A stretch of 64,000 nucleotides of DNA from Kitasatospora aureofaciens (lineage in GTDB: Bacteria; Actinomycetota; Actinomycetes; Streptomycetales; Streptomycetaceae). Below, in pieces: positions 26,247 to 39,767 of this stretch. The notes under the pieces were generated by a model. It was not told the DNA's origin and did no database searches. It was given only the letters and a program-made list of their open reading frames with translations. The stretch spans positions 1 to 64,000 of the forward strand of contig NZ_JPRF03000026.1 of assembly GCF_001188955.3 (NCBI RefSeq), given 5' to 3'. Each line of letters opens with the position of its first letter. The stretch's first letter is position 1. Both the position numbers and the translations under genes were made by a program.

Positions 26247-29200
26247 TTGATCCCGTTGTCGTTCGCGCAGCAACGGCTGTGGTTCATCGAACAGCTCGAA
26301 GGCCGGAGCGCGCTCTACAACACTCCGTTCGCCGTCCGGCTGAACGGCGAGATCGACGCCGCCGTCCTCTCCCTCGCCCTGCGGGACGTACTCGCCCGGC
26401 ACGAGGTGCTGCGCACCACCTTCCCGGCCACCGACGGCCGGCCCCGGCAGTCGATCGCCGAACCGGACAACCCCGCCGTCACCTCCGTCGAGGTGGCCAC
26501 CGTGGCGGTGACCGACGAGCGCGAGCTGACCGCAGCGGTGGACCGGGCGGTGCGGCACGTCTTCGACCTCGCGGCCGAACTGCCCGTACGCTGCACGCTG
26601 TTCTCGCTCTCCGCCGAGGAGCACGTACTGCTGGTGCTGATGCACCACATCGCCAGCGACGCCTGGTCCGTCCCGCCGCTCTTCCGCGACCTGGACGCCG
26701 CTTACCGGGCCCGCCGCGCCGGCGCCGAGCCGCAGTGGGAGCCGCTGCCCGTCCAGTACGCCGACTACACCCTGTGGCAGCACGAGGTGCTCGGCACCGA
26801 GGACGACCCGGAGAGCGTGCTCGCCACCCAACTCGCCTACTGGCAGGACGTCCTGGCCGGGGCGCCCGAGGAGCTGGCCCTCCCCTGCGACCGGCCGCGC
26901 CCCAACGCGCCCAGCCATCTCGGCGGCGCCGCCGATCTCACCCTCGAATCCCAACTGTACGTCGACCTGGTCGAGTTGGCGGCAGCGGAACGGGTCAGCC
27001 TGTTCATGGTGCTGCAGGCCGCGGTGGCCGCGCTGTACACCCGGCTCGGCGCGGGCACCGACCTCCCGCTGGGCACGGCCGTGGCCGGACGCACCGACGA
27101 GGGCCTCGACGACCTGGTCGGCTTCTTCGTCAACACCCTCGTCCTGCGCACCGACACCTCCGGCGACCCGAGCTTCCGCGGCCTGCTGGAGCGCGTCCGA
27201 CAGCTCGACCTGGACGCCTTCGACCACCAGGACATCCCCTTCGAGCGCCTCGTCGAGCAGCTCAACCCCGCCCGCACCCCGGCCCGGCACCCGATGTTCC
27301 AGACCATGGTGACGCTGGACAGCGACGAGGACCTCCCCTCGGACTTCGCCGGACTCACCTGCCGGGAGCACCTCCTCGACCAGCGCCTGGCCAAGTTCGA
27401 CCTGTCCTTCGCCTTCGTCGAGCAGCACGACGTCGACGGCGTCGCCAACGGCCTGACCGGAGCCGTGGAGTACGCGACCGACCTGTTCGACCACGCCACC
27501 GCCGCCACCATGGGCCAGCGCCTGACCCGGGTGCTGCGGGCGGCCGCCGCCGACCCGGACGCGCCCCTCAGCACGATCGAGATCCTGAGCCCGGCCGAGC
27601 GGGAGCAACTGCTGACCGGCTGGGCCGGACCCGCCGCCGAACTGCCGTCGGGAGCGGTGCCGGAGCTGTTCGAGGCGCAGGCCGCCACGACGCCCGAGGC
27701 GGTCGCGCTGGTCTGCGGCGGCGAGGAACTGACGTACGCCGAACTCAACGCCCGGGCCAATGGCTTGGCGCTGCGGCTGGTCGAGGCGGGCGTGGGCACC
27801 GAGACGCCGGTCGCGGTGCTGCTGGAGCGTGCCCCCGCCCTGGTGATCGCCCTGCTGGCCGTCCTCAAGGCCGGTGGCACGTACGTCCCGCTGGACGACG
27901 CCCAGCCGGAGGAGCGGCTACGGGCCGTCCTCGCCGACGCCGGAGCCGGCATCGCCGTCACCGACCGCGACCACCCCGCCCTGGCCGGACTCACCACCCT
28001 CGCGGTCGGCCACGAGACCGCCGACAACCTCGAAAGGCGCTTGGACTGCGCCCAGTTGGCGTACGTGATGCACACCTCCGGCTCCACCGGCACCCCCAAG
28101 GGCATCGGCATCACCCACCGCTCCGTCGTCGACCTCGCCCTCGGCGGCACCTTCGCAGGCGGCGGCCACGACCGCGTCCTGGTCCACTCGCCCACCGCCT
28201 TCGACGCCTCCACCTACGAACTCTGGACACCCCTGCTCTCCGGCGGCAGCCTGGTCATCGCCCCCGCCGGACGCCTCGGCGTCACCGAACTCGCCGCCAC
28301 CATCGACCGGGGCGCGGCCACCGCCGCCTGGATGACGGTCGGCCTCTTCAACGTGCTGGCCACCGAGGCCCCGCAGACCTTCGCCGGGCTGCGGGAGGTC
28401 TGGACGGGCGGGGACATCGTCTCGTCGGCCGCCGTCCGGCGGGTCCTGCAGGCCTGCCCCGGCCTACGGGTGGTGAACGGCTACGGGCCCACCGAGACCA
28501 CCACCTTTGCCACCCGCCACCCCGTGACCGCTGCCGCCGAGCTCGCGGGCGCCGTCCCGATCGGCCGGCCCCTGCCCAACACCCGGACGTACGTCCTGGA
28601 CGACACCCTCCGGCCCGTCCCCGTCGGAGTCCCCGGCGAGCTGTACATCGCGGGAAACGGCCTCGCCCGAGGCTACGTGGGCCGCCCCGCCCTCACCGCC
28701 GAACGCTTCGTCGCCTGCCCCTACGGCGAGCCCGGAAGCCGGATGTACCGCACGGGCGACCTGGCCCGCTGGACCACCACGGGTGAACTGGAGTTCGTCG
28801 GCCGAACGGACGACCAGGTCAAGATCCGCGGCTTCCGGATCGAACTCGCCGAGGTGGAGGCGGCGTTCGCCGCCCACCCGGCCGTCCGCCAGGCCTTCGC
28901 GACCGTCCGCCAGGACCAGGCGGGCGACAAGCGCCTGGTCGCCTACGTCACCGGCACGGCCCCGCTCGACGAGCTGCGCGCCTTCGTCGCCGACCGCCTG
29001 CCCGCCTACATGGTTCCGGCCGCCGTCGTCGCGCTCGACGCCCTGCCCGTCACCCCCAACGGCAAGGTCGACCGCCGCGCCCTTCCCGCCCCCGACTACA
29101 CCGCCACCTCCGCAGGCCGCGCCCCCCGCAACGCCATGGAACAGACCCTGTGCGAACTCTTCGCCGAGGTCCTCGGACTGGCCGAGCCGAGCATCGACGA

Positions 29201-32200
29201 CAACTTCTTCGACCTCGGCGGGCACTCCCTCCTCGCCACCCGGCTGGCCAGCCGCATCCGCACCGTCCTCGGTACCGAACTCCCCGTCCGCACCCTCTTC
29301 GACAGCCCCACCATCGCGGGGCTGGCCCAGCACCTCGGCGAGAGCCGCACCCCGGTGCGCGCCGGCCTGACCGCGCGGGAGCGCCCGGATCTCGTCCCGC
29401 TCTCGTACGCCCAGCAACGCCTGTGGTTCATCGACCAGTTCGAGGGGCCGAGCGCCCTCTACAACACCCCTTTCGCGATCCGGCTGACCGGCGAGGTGGA
29501 AGCCGCCGCCCTGGCCGAGGCCCTCAACGACGTGGTCACCCGGCACGAGGTGCTGCGCACCCTCTTCCCGACCGCCGACGACCGGCCCCACCAGCTGATC
29601 GCCGAAGGCCTCCGGCCCCGCCTGACCGTCACCCGCGTCGGCGACGGGACCGAGCTGACCGCGCTGCTGGACCGCGCCATCGGCCACGCCTTCGACCTGG
29701 CCGTCGAACTGCCGATCCGCGCCCAGCTGTTCTCCCTGTCGGCCGAACAGCACGTGCTGCTCGTACTGATGCACCACATCGCCAGCGACGGCTGGTCCGT
29801 CGCCCCGCTCTTCCGCGACCTCGGCGAGGCCTACCGGGCCCGCAGCAAGGGCTCCGCGCCCGAGTGGCAGCCGCTGCCGGTCCAGTACGCCGACTACACC
29901 CTCTGGCAGCGCGAGATCCTCGGCGCCGAGGACGACCGCGACAGCCTGATCGGGCAGCAACTCGACTTCTGGCAGCAGGCCTTGACGGACGCGCCGGAGG
30001 ATCTGGCGCTGCCCTACGACCGGCCGCGACCGGCCGCGCCCAGCCACCGGGGCGAGCTGGTCGAGTTCACCGTCGGCGCCGAACTGCACCAGCGGCTCGC
30101 CGAGTTGGCCAGCGACAACCGCGCGAGCCTGTTCATGGTGCTGCAGGCCGCGGTGGCCGCGCTGTACACCCGCCTGGGCGCAGGCACCGACCTGCCGTTC
30201 GGCACCCCCACCGCCGGACGCACCGACGAAGCCCTCGACGACCTGGTCGGCTTCTTCGTCAACACCCTCGTCCTGCGCACCGACACCTCCGGCAACCCCA
30301 GCTTCCGCGAACTGCTCGACCGCATCCGCCGCACGGACCTGGACGCCTTCGAGCACCAGGACATTCCCTTCGAGCGCCTGGTCGAGCAGCTCAACCCCAC
30401 CCGCACACCCGCCCGCCACCCGCTCTTCCAGACCCTCATCGCCCTGGAGAACCAGGCCAAGGTTCCCGACACCTTCGGCGGCCTCCCCTGCGCCGAACTC
30501 GAATTCGACCTCAGCGTGGCCAAGTTCGACCTCTCCTTCGGCTTCGCCGAACCGAGCGGACCGGGGGGCCTCTCCGGAGCGATCGAGTACGCGGCCGACC
30601 TCTTCGACCGCGCCACGGTCACCACCCTCGCCGAGCGCCTGCTGCGGGTCCTCGACGCCGCTGCCGGCGATCCCGACGCACCCATCGGCGACATCGAGAT
30701 CCTGAGCGCGTCCGAGCGGGAGCAGTTGCTCTCCGGCTGGCACGGCCCCGCCGCCGAACTGCCGTCGGGAGCGGTGCCGGAGCTGTTCGAGGCGCAGGCC
30801 GCCACGACGCCCGAAGCGGTCGCACTGGTCTCCGGCGGCGAGGAACTGACGTACGCCGAACTCAACGCCCGGGCCAATGGCTTGGCGCTGCGGCTGGTCG
30901 AGGCGGGCGTGGGCATCGAGACCCCGGTCGCGCTGCTGCTGAACCGTTCGGCGGCCCTGGTGATCGCTCTGCTGGCCGTCCTCAAGGCTGGTGGCACGTA
31001 CGTCCCGCTGGACGACGCCCAGCCGGAGGAGCGGCTACGGGCCGTCCTCGCCGACGCCGGAGCCGGCATCGCCGTCACCGACCGCGACCACCCCGCCCTG
31101 GCCGGACTCACCACCCTCGCGGTCGGCCACGAGACCGCCGACAACCTTGAACTCGCGATAAATCGAAGCCAGTTGGCGTACGTGATGCACACCTCCGGCT
31201 CCACCGGCACTCCCAAGGGCATCGGCATCACCCACCGCTCCGTCGTCGACCTCGCCCTCGGCGGGACGTTCGCGGGCGGCGGCCACGACCGCGTCCTGGT
31301 CCACTCGCCCACCGCCTTCGACGCCTCCACCTACGAACTCTGGGCACCCCTGCTCTCCGGCGGCAGCCTGGTCATCGCCCCCGCCGGACGCCTCGGCGTC
31401 ACCGAACTCGCCGCCACCATCGACCGGGGCGCGGCCACCGCCGCCTGGTTCACCGCCGGCCTGTTCAACGTCGTGGCCACCGAGGACCCGAGTGCCTTCA
31501 CCGGCCTCCGCGAGGTGTGGACCGGCGGCGACGTCGTCTCCCCCGCCGCCGTCCGACGCGTCATGACCGCCTGCCCCGGCCTGACCGTGGTCGACGGCTA
31601 CGGGCCCACCGAGACCACCACCTTCGCCACCCACCACCGCATGGCCACCCTGGCCGAGGTGCCCGCCACCGTCCCGATCGGCCGGCCGCTGCCCAACACC
31701 CGGGCGTATGTCCTGGACGACACGCTCCAGCCCGTTCCCGTCGGAGTCCCCGGCGAGCTGTACATCGCAGGCAACGGCCTCGCCCGAGGCTACGTGGCCC
31801 GCCCCGCCCTCACCGCCGAACGCTTCGTCGCCTGCCCCTACGGCGGGCCCGGAACTCGCATGTACCGCACCGGCGACCTCGTCCGCCGGCGCGCGGACGG
31901 CGTCCTGGAGTTCCTCGGCCGCACCGACGACCAGGTCAAGATCCGCGGCTTCCGGATCGAACTCGCCGAGGTCGAGACGGCGTTCACCGCCCACCCCGGC
32001 GTCGGCCAGGCCCTCGCCCTGGTCCGCGAGGACCAACCCGGCGACAAGCGCCTGGTCGCCTACGTCACCGGCACGGCCACCCCCGGCGAACTGCGCGCCT
32101 TCGTCACCGACCGCCTCCCCACCTACATGCTCCCCGCCGCCGTCGTCGTCCTCGACGCCCTGCCCGTCACCCCCAACGGCAAGGTCGACCGCCGCGCCCT

Positions 32201-35200
32201 CCCCGCCCCCGACCACACCCGCGCCCCCGAAGGCCGCGCACCCCGCAACGCCACCGAACAGGCGCTCTGCGAGCTCTTCGCCGAAACCCTGGACCTGCCC
32301 GCCGTCAGCATCGACGACAACTTCTTCGACCTCGGCGGACACTCACTCCTCGCCACCAAGCTCGCCAGCCGCATCCGCACCACCCTCGGTACCGAACTCC
32401 CCATCCGCACCCTCTTCGACCACCCCACGGTCGGCGAGCTGTCCGGTGCGCTGCCCGCCGCCCAGGCGCGACCGGCGCTCCAGCGGCGTACCAGGCCGGC
32501 CCGGATCCCGCTCTCCCCGGCCCAGCAACGGCTCTGGTTCATCGACCAGTTCGAGGGCCCGAGCGCCCTCTACAACACCCCCTTCGTCGCCCCCCTCACC
32601 GGCGAGATCGACATCACCGCCCTCACCGAGGCCCTCAACGACGTGGTCACCCGCCACGAGGTGCTGCGCACCACCCTCGCCACCACCGACGGCCGGCCCC
32701 ACCAGCTGATCGCCGCGAGCGGCCGGCCCGTGCTGCGCACCCACCGGGTGGCCGACGAACAGGAGCTGCAGGCCGCCGTGGCCGAGGCCACCGCCGAGGT
32801 GTTTCGCCTCGCCGAGGACCAGCCGATCCGGGTCACGCTGGTCTCTCACGGTACGGACGGCGGCGCCGACCGGCACGCCCTGGTCGTCCTGCTCCACCAC
32901 ATCGCGGGCGACGGCTGGTCCGTCACGCCCCTGGTGCGCGACCTCGACACCGCCTACCGGGCCCGCCGCACCGGGAGCGCCCCCGACTGGCAGCCGCTGC
33001 CGGTCCAGTACGCCGACTACGCCCTGTGGCAGCACGAACTGCTCGGCGCCGAGGACGATCCGAGCAGCGTCCAGCTTGCCCAACTCGCCCACTGGCGCCG
33101 CGCGCTGGCCGATCTCCCGGAGGAGCTGGCGCTCCCCTACGATCGTCCGCGGCCCGCCTTCCCGAGCCATCGCGGCGGGACGGTCGAGTACCGGCTGAAC
33201 GCCGAACTGCACCGCCGCCTCACCGAGTTGGCCGCCGCTGGACGCGCCAGCCTGTTCATGGTCCTCCAGGCCGCCGTCGCCACCCTCTACACCCGCCTGG
33301 GCGCAGGCACCGACCTCCCACTCGGCACGCCGACCGCCGGACGCACCGACGAAGCCCTCGACGACCTGGTCGGCTTCTTCGTCAACACCCTCGTCCTGCG
33401 CACCGACACCTCCGGCGACCCCACCTTCCGCGAGCTCCTCGACCGCGTCCGCCGGGCCGACCTGGACGCCTTCGAGCACCAGGACCTCCCCTTCGAGCGG
33501 CTCGTCGAACACCTCAACCCCACTCGCACCCCGGCCCGCCACCCGCTCTTCCAGACGGTCCTGACCGTCAGCAGCGGCCCGGCGCCCGTGCTCACCCTCG
33601 GCGAGGTCAGCGGAGTCCTGGAGGGCGCCGGCGAGTCCCTGGCGCACTTCGACCTGAACTTCAACTTCACCGAGCGGCACGGCGAGGACGGCACGGCGCT
33701 CGGGGTCGCTGCGGCGGTGGAGTACGCGGCGGACCTGTTCGACCGCGCCACCGTCACCACCCTCACCGAGCGCCTGCTGCGCGTCCTGGAGGCCGTCGTC
33801 ACCGAACCGGACGCGCCCATCGGCGGGATCGAGATCCTCAGCCCGGCCGAACGGAGCCTGGTCCTCACCGGCTGGAACGACACCGCCGTCCCGGTCGCCG
33901 ACACCACGCTGTCCGAGCTGTTCGAGGCCCAGGCCGCCGCCACCCCCGACGCGGTCGCCGTGGTCTCCGACACCGAGCGGCTGAGCTACGCCGAACTGGA
34001 CGCCAGGGCCGGAGCTTTGGCGGCCGTCCTGCTGGAGCGCGGGCTGGCGGTGGAGGAGCCGGTCGCGATCCTGATGGACCGCTCGGCCGACCTGGTGACG
34101 GCGATCCTCGCGGTCACCAAGGCCGGCGGCACCTACGTCCCACTGGACACCCGGTACCCGCTGGACCGGATGCGGCACATCCTCGCCGACACCCGGGCAC
34201 AGCTCGTCCTGGTCGACCCGTCCCACCGCGACCACCCGGTGCTCACCTCCGAAGGACCGACCCCGCTCGACGTCACCGGAACCCGCGCCGCCGCGCCGGC
34301 GAGCCGGCGCTCGCTCCCCGGCCAGCTCCTCTACGTGATGTACACCTCGGGCTCGACCGGTGTTCCCAAGGGCGTCGCGGTGACCCACCGCAACGTGGTC
34401 GACCTGCTGGCCAACCGGCACTTCCACCAGGGCCACCACGAGAGCGTGCTGCTCCACTCGCCCACCGCCTTCGACGCCTCCACCACCGAGGTGTGGGCGC
34501 CGCTGGTGACCGGCGGGCGGATCGTGCTGGCGGCCCCCGGGCAGCTCGACCTGTCCGCCCTGGCCGCGACCATCACCCGGCACGCCGTCACCCTGGTACA
34601 GGCTCCCTCGGGCCTGCTGCGGCTGATGGCCGAGGAGGCCCCGGAGGCGTTCCGGGCCGTCCGGCAGGTGTGGACGGGCGGCGACGTGGTGCCCCCGGAG
34701 GCCGTGCGGCAGCTGTTCCGGGTGTGCCCGGAGACGGAGGTGGTCGCGGTCTACGCGCCGACGGAGACCACGGCGATCAAGACCACGTTCACCATGTCGC
34801 CCGGTGAGGAGGTCCCCGCCGTGGTGCCGATCGGCCGTCCGCTGGCCAACACCCGGGCCTATGTGCTCGACGACGCCCTCCAGCCGGTCCCGGCCGGGGT
34901 GCCCGGCGAGCTGTACATCGCGGGCAACGGTCTGGCCCGCGGCTACGTCGGCCGGCCAGCACTGACCGCCGAGCGCTTCGTCGCCTGCCCGTTCGCCGGA
35001 AAGGGCGAGAGGATGTACCGCACCGGCGACATCGTCCGCTGGAGCGCGGACGGCGTCCTGGAGTTTCTCGGCCGCACCGACGACCAGGTCAAGGTCCGCG
35101 GCTTCCGCATCGAGCCCGCCGAGGTGGAGGCCGCGCTCGCCGCCCACCCGGCGGTCGGCCACGCGGTGGCGATGGTCCGCGAGGACCAGCCGGGCGACAA

Positions 35201-38200
35201 GCGCCTCGTCGCCTACGTCACCGGCGCAGCCACCCCCGGCGAACTGCGCGCCTTCGTCACCGACCGCCTGCCCGCCTACATGCTCCCGGCGGCGATCGTC
35301 ACCCTCGACGCCCTGCCCGTCACCCCCAACGGCAAGGTCGACCGCCGTGCCCTCCCCGCCCCCGACCACACCGGCACCCCCGAAGGGCGCGCCCCCCGCA
35401 CCGACACCGAACAGGCCCTCTGCGAGCTGTTCGCCGAAACCCTCGGACTGCCCACCGTCAGCATCGACGGCAACTTCTTCGACCTCGGCGGACACTCCCT
35501 GCTCGCCACCAAGCTCGTCAGCCGCATCCGCACCGCGTTCGACACCGAACTCCCCATCCGCACCCTCTTCGACGCCCCGACGGTCGCCGCCCTCGCCGAG
35601 CACCTCGGCAACAGCCGCACCCCGGTGCGGGCCCGGCTGACCACCCGGGAGCGCCCCGAGCTCGTCCCGCTCTCGTACGCCCAGCAACGGCTGTGGTTCA
35701 TCGACCAGTTCGAGGGCCGGAGCGCCCTGTACAACACCCCCTTCGCCCTCCGTCTCTCCGGCGCGGTGGACACCGCCGCCCTCGCCATGGCCCTCAACGA
35801 CGTGGTCACCCGCCACGAGGTACTGCGCACCACCTTCCCGACCACCCACGGCCGGCCCCACCAGCTGATCGCCGCGACCTCCGAACTCGCCCTGCACGTA
35901 CACCCGGTGGCGGACGAGGAGGAGCTGCGGGAGGCCCTCGCGGAGGCGAGCCGTGAGACCTTCGACCTGGCCGTCGATCTGCCGGTCCGCGCCCGGCTGC
36001 TCTCGCTCCCGGCCGACGAGCACGTGCTGCTGGTACTGATGCACCACATCGTCAGCGACGGCTGGTCCGTCGCTCCCCTGCTGCGCGACCTCGACACCGC
36101 CTACCGGGCCCGCCGCACCGGCAGCGCCCCCGACTGGCAGCCGCTGCCGGTCCAGTACGCCGACTACGCCCTGTGGCAGCGCGAACTGCTCGGCTCCGAG
36201 GACGATCCGGGCAGCACCCATCACATCCAACTCGCCTACTGGAAGCGGACACTGGCCGGGCTGCCGGAGGAGCTGACGCTCCCGTACGACTGCAGGCGGC
36301 CGATGCTCCCGACCCGCGCGGGAGACACCGTCGAGTTCCGCGTCCCGGCCGAACTCCACGCCTCGATGGCGGAGTTGGCGCGTACGAGCCGCTCCTCGGT
36401 GTTCATGGTGGTGCAGGCCGCGCTCGCGGCCACCCTGAGCCGACTGGGCGCGGGCGCCGACATCCCGCTCGGCACCCCGATCGCGGGCCGCACCGACGAG
36501 GCGCTCGACGAGCTGATCGGCTTCTTCGTCAACACCCTCGTCCTGCGCGCCGACCTGTCCGGCGAGCCGAGCTTCCACGAACTGCTGGAGCGGGTGCGGC
36601 TGGCCAACCTGGACGCCTTCGAGCACCAGGACGTGCCCTTCGAGCGGCTGGTCGAGGTGCTCAACCCGGCCCGTTCGACGGCCCGGCACCCGCTGTTCCA
36701 GGTGATGCTGACCTTCGGCACCGGCGAACCGGCCACCCCCTCGTTCGCCGGCCTGCCCGCCCGCATCGAACCCCCGTCGGCCGAACTCGCCAAGTTCGAC
36801 CTGGCGTTCGGCTTCAGCGAGCAGCTGGACGCGGACGGGGCACCGGCCGGGATCGGCGTGGTGGTCGAGTTCGCCCGGGAGCTGTTCGACCCGGCCACGG
36901 TGGCCGCCATCGGCGGGCGCTTCGAGCGACTGCTCGCCGCCGTGGTGGCCGAGCCGGCCCGCCCGGTCGTCGAGGCGGAGATCCTGACGCCGGCCGAGCG
37001 GACGCTGATCCTGGACCACTGGAGCCGACCCGAGCAGCACCCGCACCCGGTCGAACCGACCACCATCCCGGCCCTGTTCGCGGCCCAGGCGGCCCGCACC
37101 CCGGAGGCCGTGGCGGTGGTCCACCGGGACGAGCGGGTCAGCTACGCCGAGCTGGACGCCCGGGCGAACCGGCTGGCGCGGTTGCTCGCCGCCCGGGGAG
37201 TGGGCCCCGAGCGCCTGGTGGCGCTGGCCCTGCCGCGCTCGGTGGAACTGGTGGTGGCCGTACTGGCGGTGCTCAAGGCGGGCGGCGCCTACGTGCCGAT
37301 CGACCCGGACTACCCGGCCGACCGGATCGCCTACACCCTGCGCGACTCCGCGCCCGAGCTGCTGCTCACCACCACCGTGGCCGCCGCCCGACTTCCCGAC
37401 TCCGCAGTACCGTTGCTGCTGCTCGACACCCCGGAGACCGCGGCCGAACTGGACCGCACCGCCGCCGGAGCCCCCGCTCCCGCGCTCGGCCCGGACCACC
37501 CGGCGTACGTCGTCTACACCTCGGGCTCGACCGGCCGCCCGAAGGGCGTGGTGATCCCGCACGCCAACGTCGCCCGGCTGTTCGCGGCCACCGACCACTG
37601 GTTCTCCCCCGGCCCGGAGGACGTCTGGACGCTGTTCCACTCCTACGCCTTCGACTTCTCGGTCTGGGAGCTGTGGGGCGCGCTGCTGCACGGCGGCAGC
37701 CTGGTCGTGGTGCCCTTCGAGACCAGCCGCTCGCCCCGGGAGTTCCTGGAGCTGCTGGTCCGCGAGCGGGTCACCTTCCTCAACCAGACCCCCTCCGCCT
37801 TCTACCAGTTGATGCAGGCCGACCAGGAGGAGCCGGAGCTCGGCGCCCTGCTCGCCCTGCGGCGGGTGGTCTTCGGCGGCGAGGCGCTCGACCTGGCCCG
37901 GCTGGCACCCTGGTACGAGCGGCACGCCGAGGACGCCACGGTGCTGGTCAACATGTACGGCATCACCGAGACCACCGTGCACGTCTCCTACCGCCCCCTG
38001 GACGCCGGCACGGCCGCCGGACAGTCCCGTTCGCTGATCGGCGCGGGCATCCCGGACCTGCGGCTCTACCTGCTGGACTCCCGGCTGCGCCCCGTGCCCG
38101 CCGGGGTACCCGGCGAACTGTACGTCGCCGGGGCCGGCCTGGCCCGCGGCTACCTGGGCCGCCCGGGGCTGACCGCCGAACGCTTCGTCGCCGACCCGTA

Positions 38201-39686
38201 CGGCGCCCCCGGCACCCGGATGTACCGCACCGGCGACCTGGCCCGCTGGACGGCCGGCGGCGAGCTGGACTACCTGGGCCGGATCGACGCCCAGGTGAAG
38301 ATCCGCGGCTTCCGGATCGAGCTGGGCGAGATCGGCTCGGTGCTCAGCCGCCGCCCGGAGGTGGCCTCCGCCGCCGTGGTGGTCCGCGAGGACGCCCCGG
38401 GCGAGAAGCGCCTGGTCGGCTACCTGGTGCCGGCCGCCGGCCCGGTCGACCCGGACGCCCTGCGCACCCACCTGGCCGCCGAACTGCCGGACTACATGCT
38501 GCCCGCCGCCCTGGTGCCGCTGGAGCGTCTGCCGCTGACCCCGAACGGAAAGCTCGACGAGCGGGCGCTGCCCGCCCCCGGACCGGGCCGCGCGGGCGGC
38601 GGCCGGGGGCCGCGCACCCCGCTGGAGGAGGTGCTCTGCGGGCTGTTCGCCGATGTGCTCGGCCTGGATCGGGTCGGGATCGACGACAACTTCTTCGAAC
38701 TGGGCGGCCACTCGCTGCTGGCGGGGCGGCTGGTCGCCGGGATGCGCGAGCTGACCGGCACGGACGACCTCGGCGTCCGGGCGCTGTTCCAGGCCCCGAC
38801 CGTCGCCGGGCTGGCCGAGCTGCTCGCCGGAGCCCGGGACGGCGCCCCCGCCGAGGAGGCCTTCCCGGTGCTGCTGCCGATCCGCACCCGCGGCTCCCGC
38901 CCCCCGCTGTTCTGCGTGCACCCGGCGGCCGGGATCAGCTGGGTGTACACCGGCCTGCTGCGCCACCTGGACGCCGAGCGGCCGATCTACGGTCTCCAGG
39001 CGCCCGGGCTGGCCGACCTCTCGCGCCACCCGGAAAGCCTGGCCGAGATGGCCCGCACCTACCTGGCCGAGCTGCGCTCGGTGCGCCCGGAGGGCCCGTA
39101 CGCGCTGCTCGGCTGGTCCTTCGGCGGCCCGGTCGCCCATGCGATGGCGGCGCTGCTGCGGCAGCAGGGCGAGCAGGTCGAACTGCTCGCGGTGCTGGAC
39201 GGCTATCCCGAACTCGACGAGTACGCCGAGTTCACGGGCGACGACCGGGCCGAGCGCGACCCGGCGCTGCTCGCCGCGATCCTCGACTCCCTCGGCCAGC
39301 CGGCCGGCGAGATCACCGCCTGGCCCGCCGACGAGGCCGGCTACGCCGAGCTGGTACGGCACGGCGAGGGCCCGCTGACCGGGCTGAGCGGAGCCGGGGT
39401 GGCCCGGGTGGTCGAGGTCTTCCTCGCCAACCTCGCCCTGGCCGCGGAAGCCCCGCTGCCGGGCTACGACGGCGACGCGCTGGTGTTCGTCGCCGCCAAG
39501 GACCGCCCGGCCGACGCCCCTGACCCCGAGACCTGGCGGGCCCATGTGGGCGGCCGGGTGGAGATCCACGAGGTGCCGAGCACCCACGGCGCGATGACCG
39601 GCGCGGAGGCGCTCGCGGTCATCGGCCCGGTGCTCGCCGACCGCCTGCGCCACCCGGCGCCGGACCAGGGGCCCCGCCACCCCTGA
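26247..39686 (+). CDS. Four-module nonribosomal peptide synthetase with thioesterase (NRPS2, modules 4-7)
   Basis: 4479 aa: C4-A4-PCP4-C5-A5-PCP5-C6-A6-PCP6-C7-A7-PCP7-TE. C-domain HHxxxD sites lie near 133, 1176, 2217 and 3266; GGHS carriers near 991, 2030, 3081 and 4153; TE GWSFGG near 4289 with a histidine in STHGAMTG. No E, MT or Cy domain is present. Manual pocket codes: A4 and A5 DAYWWGGTFK (valine), A6 DATQWGVAIK (unassigned; YAPTE replaces YGPTE), A7 DFWNVGMVHK (threonine). The TTG at 26247 has GGAGG 7 bases upstream, and the protein begins only two residues before core motif C1, leaving no room for an N-terminal docking helix. The TE should release a heptapeptide, linear or cyclic. 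Confidence 0.97.
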   Translation: MIPLSFAQQRLWFIEQLEGRSALYNTPFAVRLNGEIDAAVLSLALRDVLARHEVLRTTFPATDGRPRQSIAEPDNPAVTSVEVATVAVTDERELTAAVDRAVRHVFDLAAELPVRCTLFSLSAEEHVLLVLMHHIASDAWSVPPLFRDLDAAYRARRAGAEPQWEPLPVQYADYTLWQHEVLGTEDDPESVLATQLAYWQDVLAGAPEELALPCDRPRPNAPSHLGGAADLTLESQLYVDLVELAAAERVSLFMVLQAAVAALYTRLGAGTDLPLGTAVAGRTDEGLDDLVGFFVNTLVLRTDTSGDPSFRGLLERVRQLDLDAFDHQDIPFERLVEQLNPARTPARHPMFQTMVTLDSDEDLPSDFAGLTCREHLLDQRLAKFDLSFAFVEQHDVDGVANGLTGAVEYATDLFDHATAATMGQRLTRVLRAAAADPDAPLSTIEILSPAEREQLLTGWAGPAAELPSGAVPELFEAQAATTPEAVALVCGGEELTYAELNARANGLALRLVEAGVGTETPVAVLLERAPALVIALLAVLKAGGTYVPLDDAQPEERLRAVLADAGAGIAVTDRDHPALAGLTTLAVGHETADNLERRLDCAQLAYVMHTSGSTGTPKGIGITHRSVVDLALGGTFAGGGHDRVLVHSPTAFDASTYELWTPLLSGGSLVIAPAGRLGVTELAATIDRGAATAAWMTVGLFNVLATEAPQTFAGLREVWTGGDIVSSAAVRRVLQACPGLRVVNGYGPTETTTFATRHPVTAAAELAGAVPIGRPLPNTRTYVLDDTLRPVPVGVPGELYIAGNGLARGYVGRPALTAERFVACPYGEPGSRMYRTGDLARWTTTGELEFVGRTDDQVKIRGFRIELAEVEAAFAAHPAVRQAFATVRQDQAGDKRLVAYVTGTAPLDELRAFVADRLPAYMVPAAVVALDALPVTPNGKVDRRALPAPDYTATSAGRAPRNAMEQTLCELFAEVLGLAEPSIDDNFFDLGGHSLLATRLASRIRTVLGTELPVRTLFDSPTIAGLAQHLGESRTPVRAGLTARERPDLVPLSYAQQRLWFIDQFEGPSALYNTPFAIRLTGEVEAAALAEALNDVVTRHEVLRTLFPTADDRPHQLIAEGLRPRLTVTRVGDGTELTALLDRAIGHAFDLAVELPIRAQLFSLSAEQHVLLVLMHHIASDGWSVAPLFRDLGEAYRARSKGSAPEWQPLPVQYADYTLWQREILGAEDDRDSLIGQQLDFWQQALTDAPEDLALPYDRPRPAAPSHRGELVEFTVGAELHQRLAELASDNRASLFMVLQAAVAALYTRLGAGTDLPFGTPTAGRTDEALDDLVGFFVNTLVLRTDTSGNPSFRELLDRIRRTDLDAFEHQDIPFERLVEQLNPTRTPARHPLFQTLIALENQAKVPDTFGGLPCAELEFDLSVAKFDLSFGFAEPSGPGGLSGAIEYAADLFDRATVTTLAERLLRVLDAAAGDPDAPIGDIEILSASEREQLLSGWHGPAAELPSGAVPELFEAQAATTPEAVALVSGGEELTYAELNARANGLALRLVEAGVGIETPVALLLNRSAALVIALLAVLKAGGTYVPLDDAQPEERLRAVLADAGAGIAVTDRDHPALAGLTTLAVGHETADNLELAINRSQLAYVMHTSGSTGTPKGIGITHRSVVDLALGGTFAGGGHDRVLVHSPTAFDASTYELWAPLLSGGSLVIAPAGRLGVTELAATIDRGAATAAWFTAGLFNVVATEDPSAFTGLREVWTGGDVVSPAAVRRVMTACPGLTVVDGYGPTETTTFATHHRMATLAEVPATVPIGRPLPNTRAYVLDDTLQPVPVGVPGELYIAGNGLARGYVARPALTAERFVACPYGGPGTRMYRTGDLVRRRADGVLEFLGRTDDQVKIRGFRIELAEVETAFTAHPGVGQALALVREDQPGDKRLVAYVTGTATPGELRAFVTDRLPTYMLPAAVVVLDALPVTPNGKVDRRALPAPDHTRAPEGRAPRNATEQALCELFAETLDLPAVSIDDNFFDLGGHSLLATKLASRIRTTLGTELPIRTLFDHPTVGELSGALPAAQARPALQRRTRPARIPLSPAQQRLWFIDQFEGPSALYNTPFVAPLTGEIDITALTEALNDVVTRHEVLRTTLATTDGRPHQLIAASGRPVLRTHRVADEQELQAAVAEATAEVFRLAEDQPIRVTLVSHGTDGGADRHALVVLLHHIAGDGWSVTPLVRDLDTAYRARRTGSAPDWQPLPVQYADYALWQHELLGAEDDPSSVQLAQLAHWRRALADLPEELALPYDRPRPAFPSHRGGTVEYRLNAELHRRLTELAAAGRASLFMVLQAAVATLYTRLGAGTDLPLGTPTAGRTDEALDDLVGFFVNTLVLRTDTSGDPTFRELLDRVRRADLDAFEHQDLPFERLVEHLNPTRTPARHPLFQTVLTVSSGPAPVLTLGEVSGVLEGAGESLAHFDLNFNFTERHGEDGTALGVAAAVEYAADLFDRATVTTLTERLLRVLEAVVTEPDAPIGGIEILSPAERSLVLTGWNDTAVPVADTTLSELFEAQAAATPDAVAVVSDTERLSYAELDARAGALAAVLLERGLAVEEPVAILMDRSADLVTAILAVTKAGGTYVPLDTRYPLDRMRHILADTRAQLVLVDPSHRDHPVLTSEGPTPLDVTGTRAAAPASRRSLPGQLLYVMYTSGSTGVPKGVAVTHRNVVDLLANRHFHQGHHESVLLHSPTAFDASTTEVWAPLVTGGRIVLAAPGQLDLSALAATITRHAVTLVQAPSGLLRLMAEEAPEAFRAVRQVWTGGDVVPPEAVRQLFRVCPETEVVAVYAPTETTAIKTTFTMSPGEEVPAVVPIGRPLANTRAYVLDDALQPVPAGVPGELYIAGNGLARGYVGRPALTAERFVACPFAGKGERMYRTGDIVRWSADGVLEFLGRTDDQVKVRGFRIEPAEVEAALAAHPAVGHAVAMVREDQPGDKRLVAYVTGAATPGELRAFVTDRLPAYMLPAAIVTLDALPVTPNGKVDRRALPAPDHTGTPEGRAPRTDTEQALCELFAETLGLPTVSIDGNFFDLGGHSLLATKLVSRIRTAFDTELPIRTLFDAPTVAALAEHLGNSRTPVRARLTTRERPELVPLSYAQQRLWFIDQFEGRSALYNTPFALRLSGAVDTAALAMALNDVVTRHEVLRTTFPTTHGRPHQLIAATSELALHVHPVADEEELREALAEASRETFDLAVDLPVRARLLSLPADEHVLLVLMHHIVSDGWSVAPLLRDLDTAYRARRTGSAPDWQPLPVQYADYALWQRELLGSEDDPGSTHHIQLAYWKRTLAGLPEELTLPYDCRRPMLPTRAGDTVEFRVPAELHASMAELARTSRSSVFMVVQAALAATLSRLGAGADIPLGTPIAGRTDEALDELIGFFVNTLVLRADLSGEPSFHELLERVRLANLDAFEHQDVPFERLVEVLNPARSTARHPLFQVMLTFGTGEPATPSFAGLPARIEPPSAELAKFDLAFGFSEQLDADGAPAGIGVVVEFARELFDPATVAAIGGRFERLLAAVVAEPARPVVEAEILTPAERTLILDHWSRPEQHPHPVEPTTIPALFAAQAARTPEAVAVVHRDERVSYAELDARANRLARLLAARGVGPERLVALALPRSVELVVAVLAVLKAGGAYVPIDPDYPADRIAYTLRDSAPELLLTTTVAAARLPDSAVPLLLLDTPETAAELDRTAAGAPAPALGPDHPAYVVYTSGSTGRPKGVVIPHANVARLFAATDHWFSPGPEDVWTLFHSYAFDFSVWELWGALLHGGSLVVVPFETSRSPREFLELLVRERVTFLNQTPSAFYQLMQADQEEPELGALLALRRVVFGGEALDLARLAPWYERHAEDATVLVNMYGITETTVHVSYRPLDAGTAAGQSRSLIGAGIPDLRLYLLDSRLRPVPAGVPGELYVAGAGLARGYLGRPGLTAERFVADPYGAPGTRMYRTGDLARWTAGGELDYLGRIDAQVKIRGFRIELGEIGSVLSRRPEVASAAVVVREDAPGEKRLVGYLVPAAGPVDPDALRTHLAAELPDYMLPAALVPLERLPLTPNGKLDERALPAPGPGRAGGGRGPRTPLEEVLCGLFADVLGLDRVGIDDNFFELGGHSLLAGRLVAGMRELTGTDDLGVRALFQAPTVAGLAELLAGARDGAPAEEAFPVLLPIRTRGSRPPLFCVHPAAGISWVYTGLLRHLDAERPIYGLQAPGLADLSRHPESLAEMARTYLAELRSVRPEGPYALLGWSFGGPVAHAMAALLRQQGEQVELLAVLDGYPELDEYAEFTGDDRAERDPALLAAILDSLGQPAGEITAWPADEAGYAELVRHGEGPLTGLSGAGVARVVEVFLANLALAAEAPLPGYDGDALVFVAAKDRPADAPDPETWRAHVGGRVEIHEVPSTHGAMTGAEALAVIGPVLADRLRHPAPDQGPRHP
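31841..32243 (+). repeat. 403-bp direct repeat, copy in A5
   Basis: Partner of 25493-25895, with one mismatch. It spans the C-terminal part of the adenylation domain up to the linker before PCP5. Confidence 0.85.
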
Positions 39687-39767
39687 ACGCCATGCCCCGC
39701 CGCGACACCCCCGCACCACCACGCCAAGCGGCCGCGACCCGGCCCACACGAGGAATGGACACCACCG

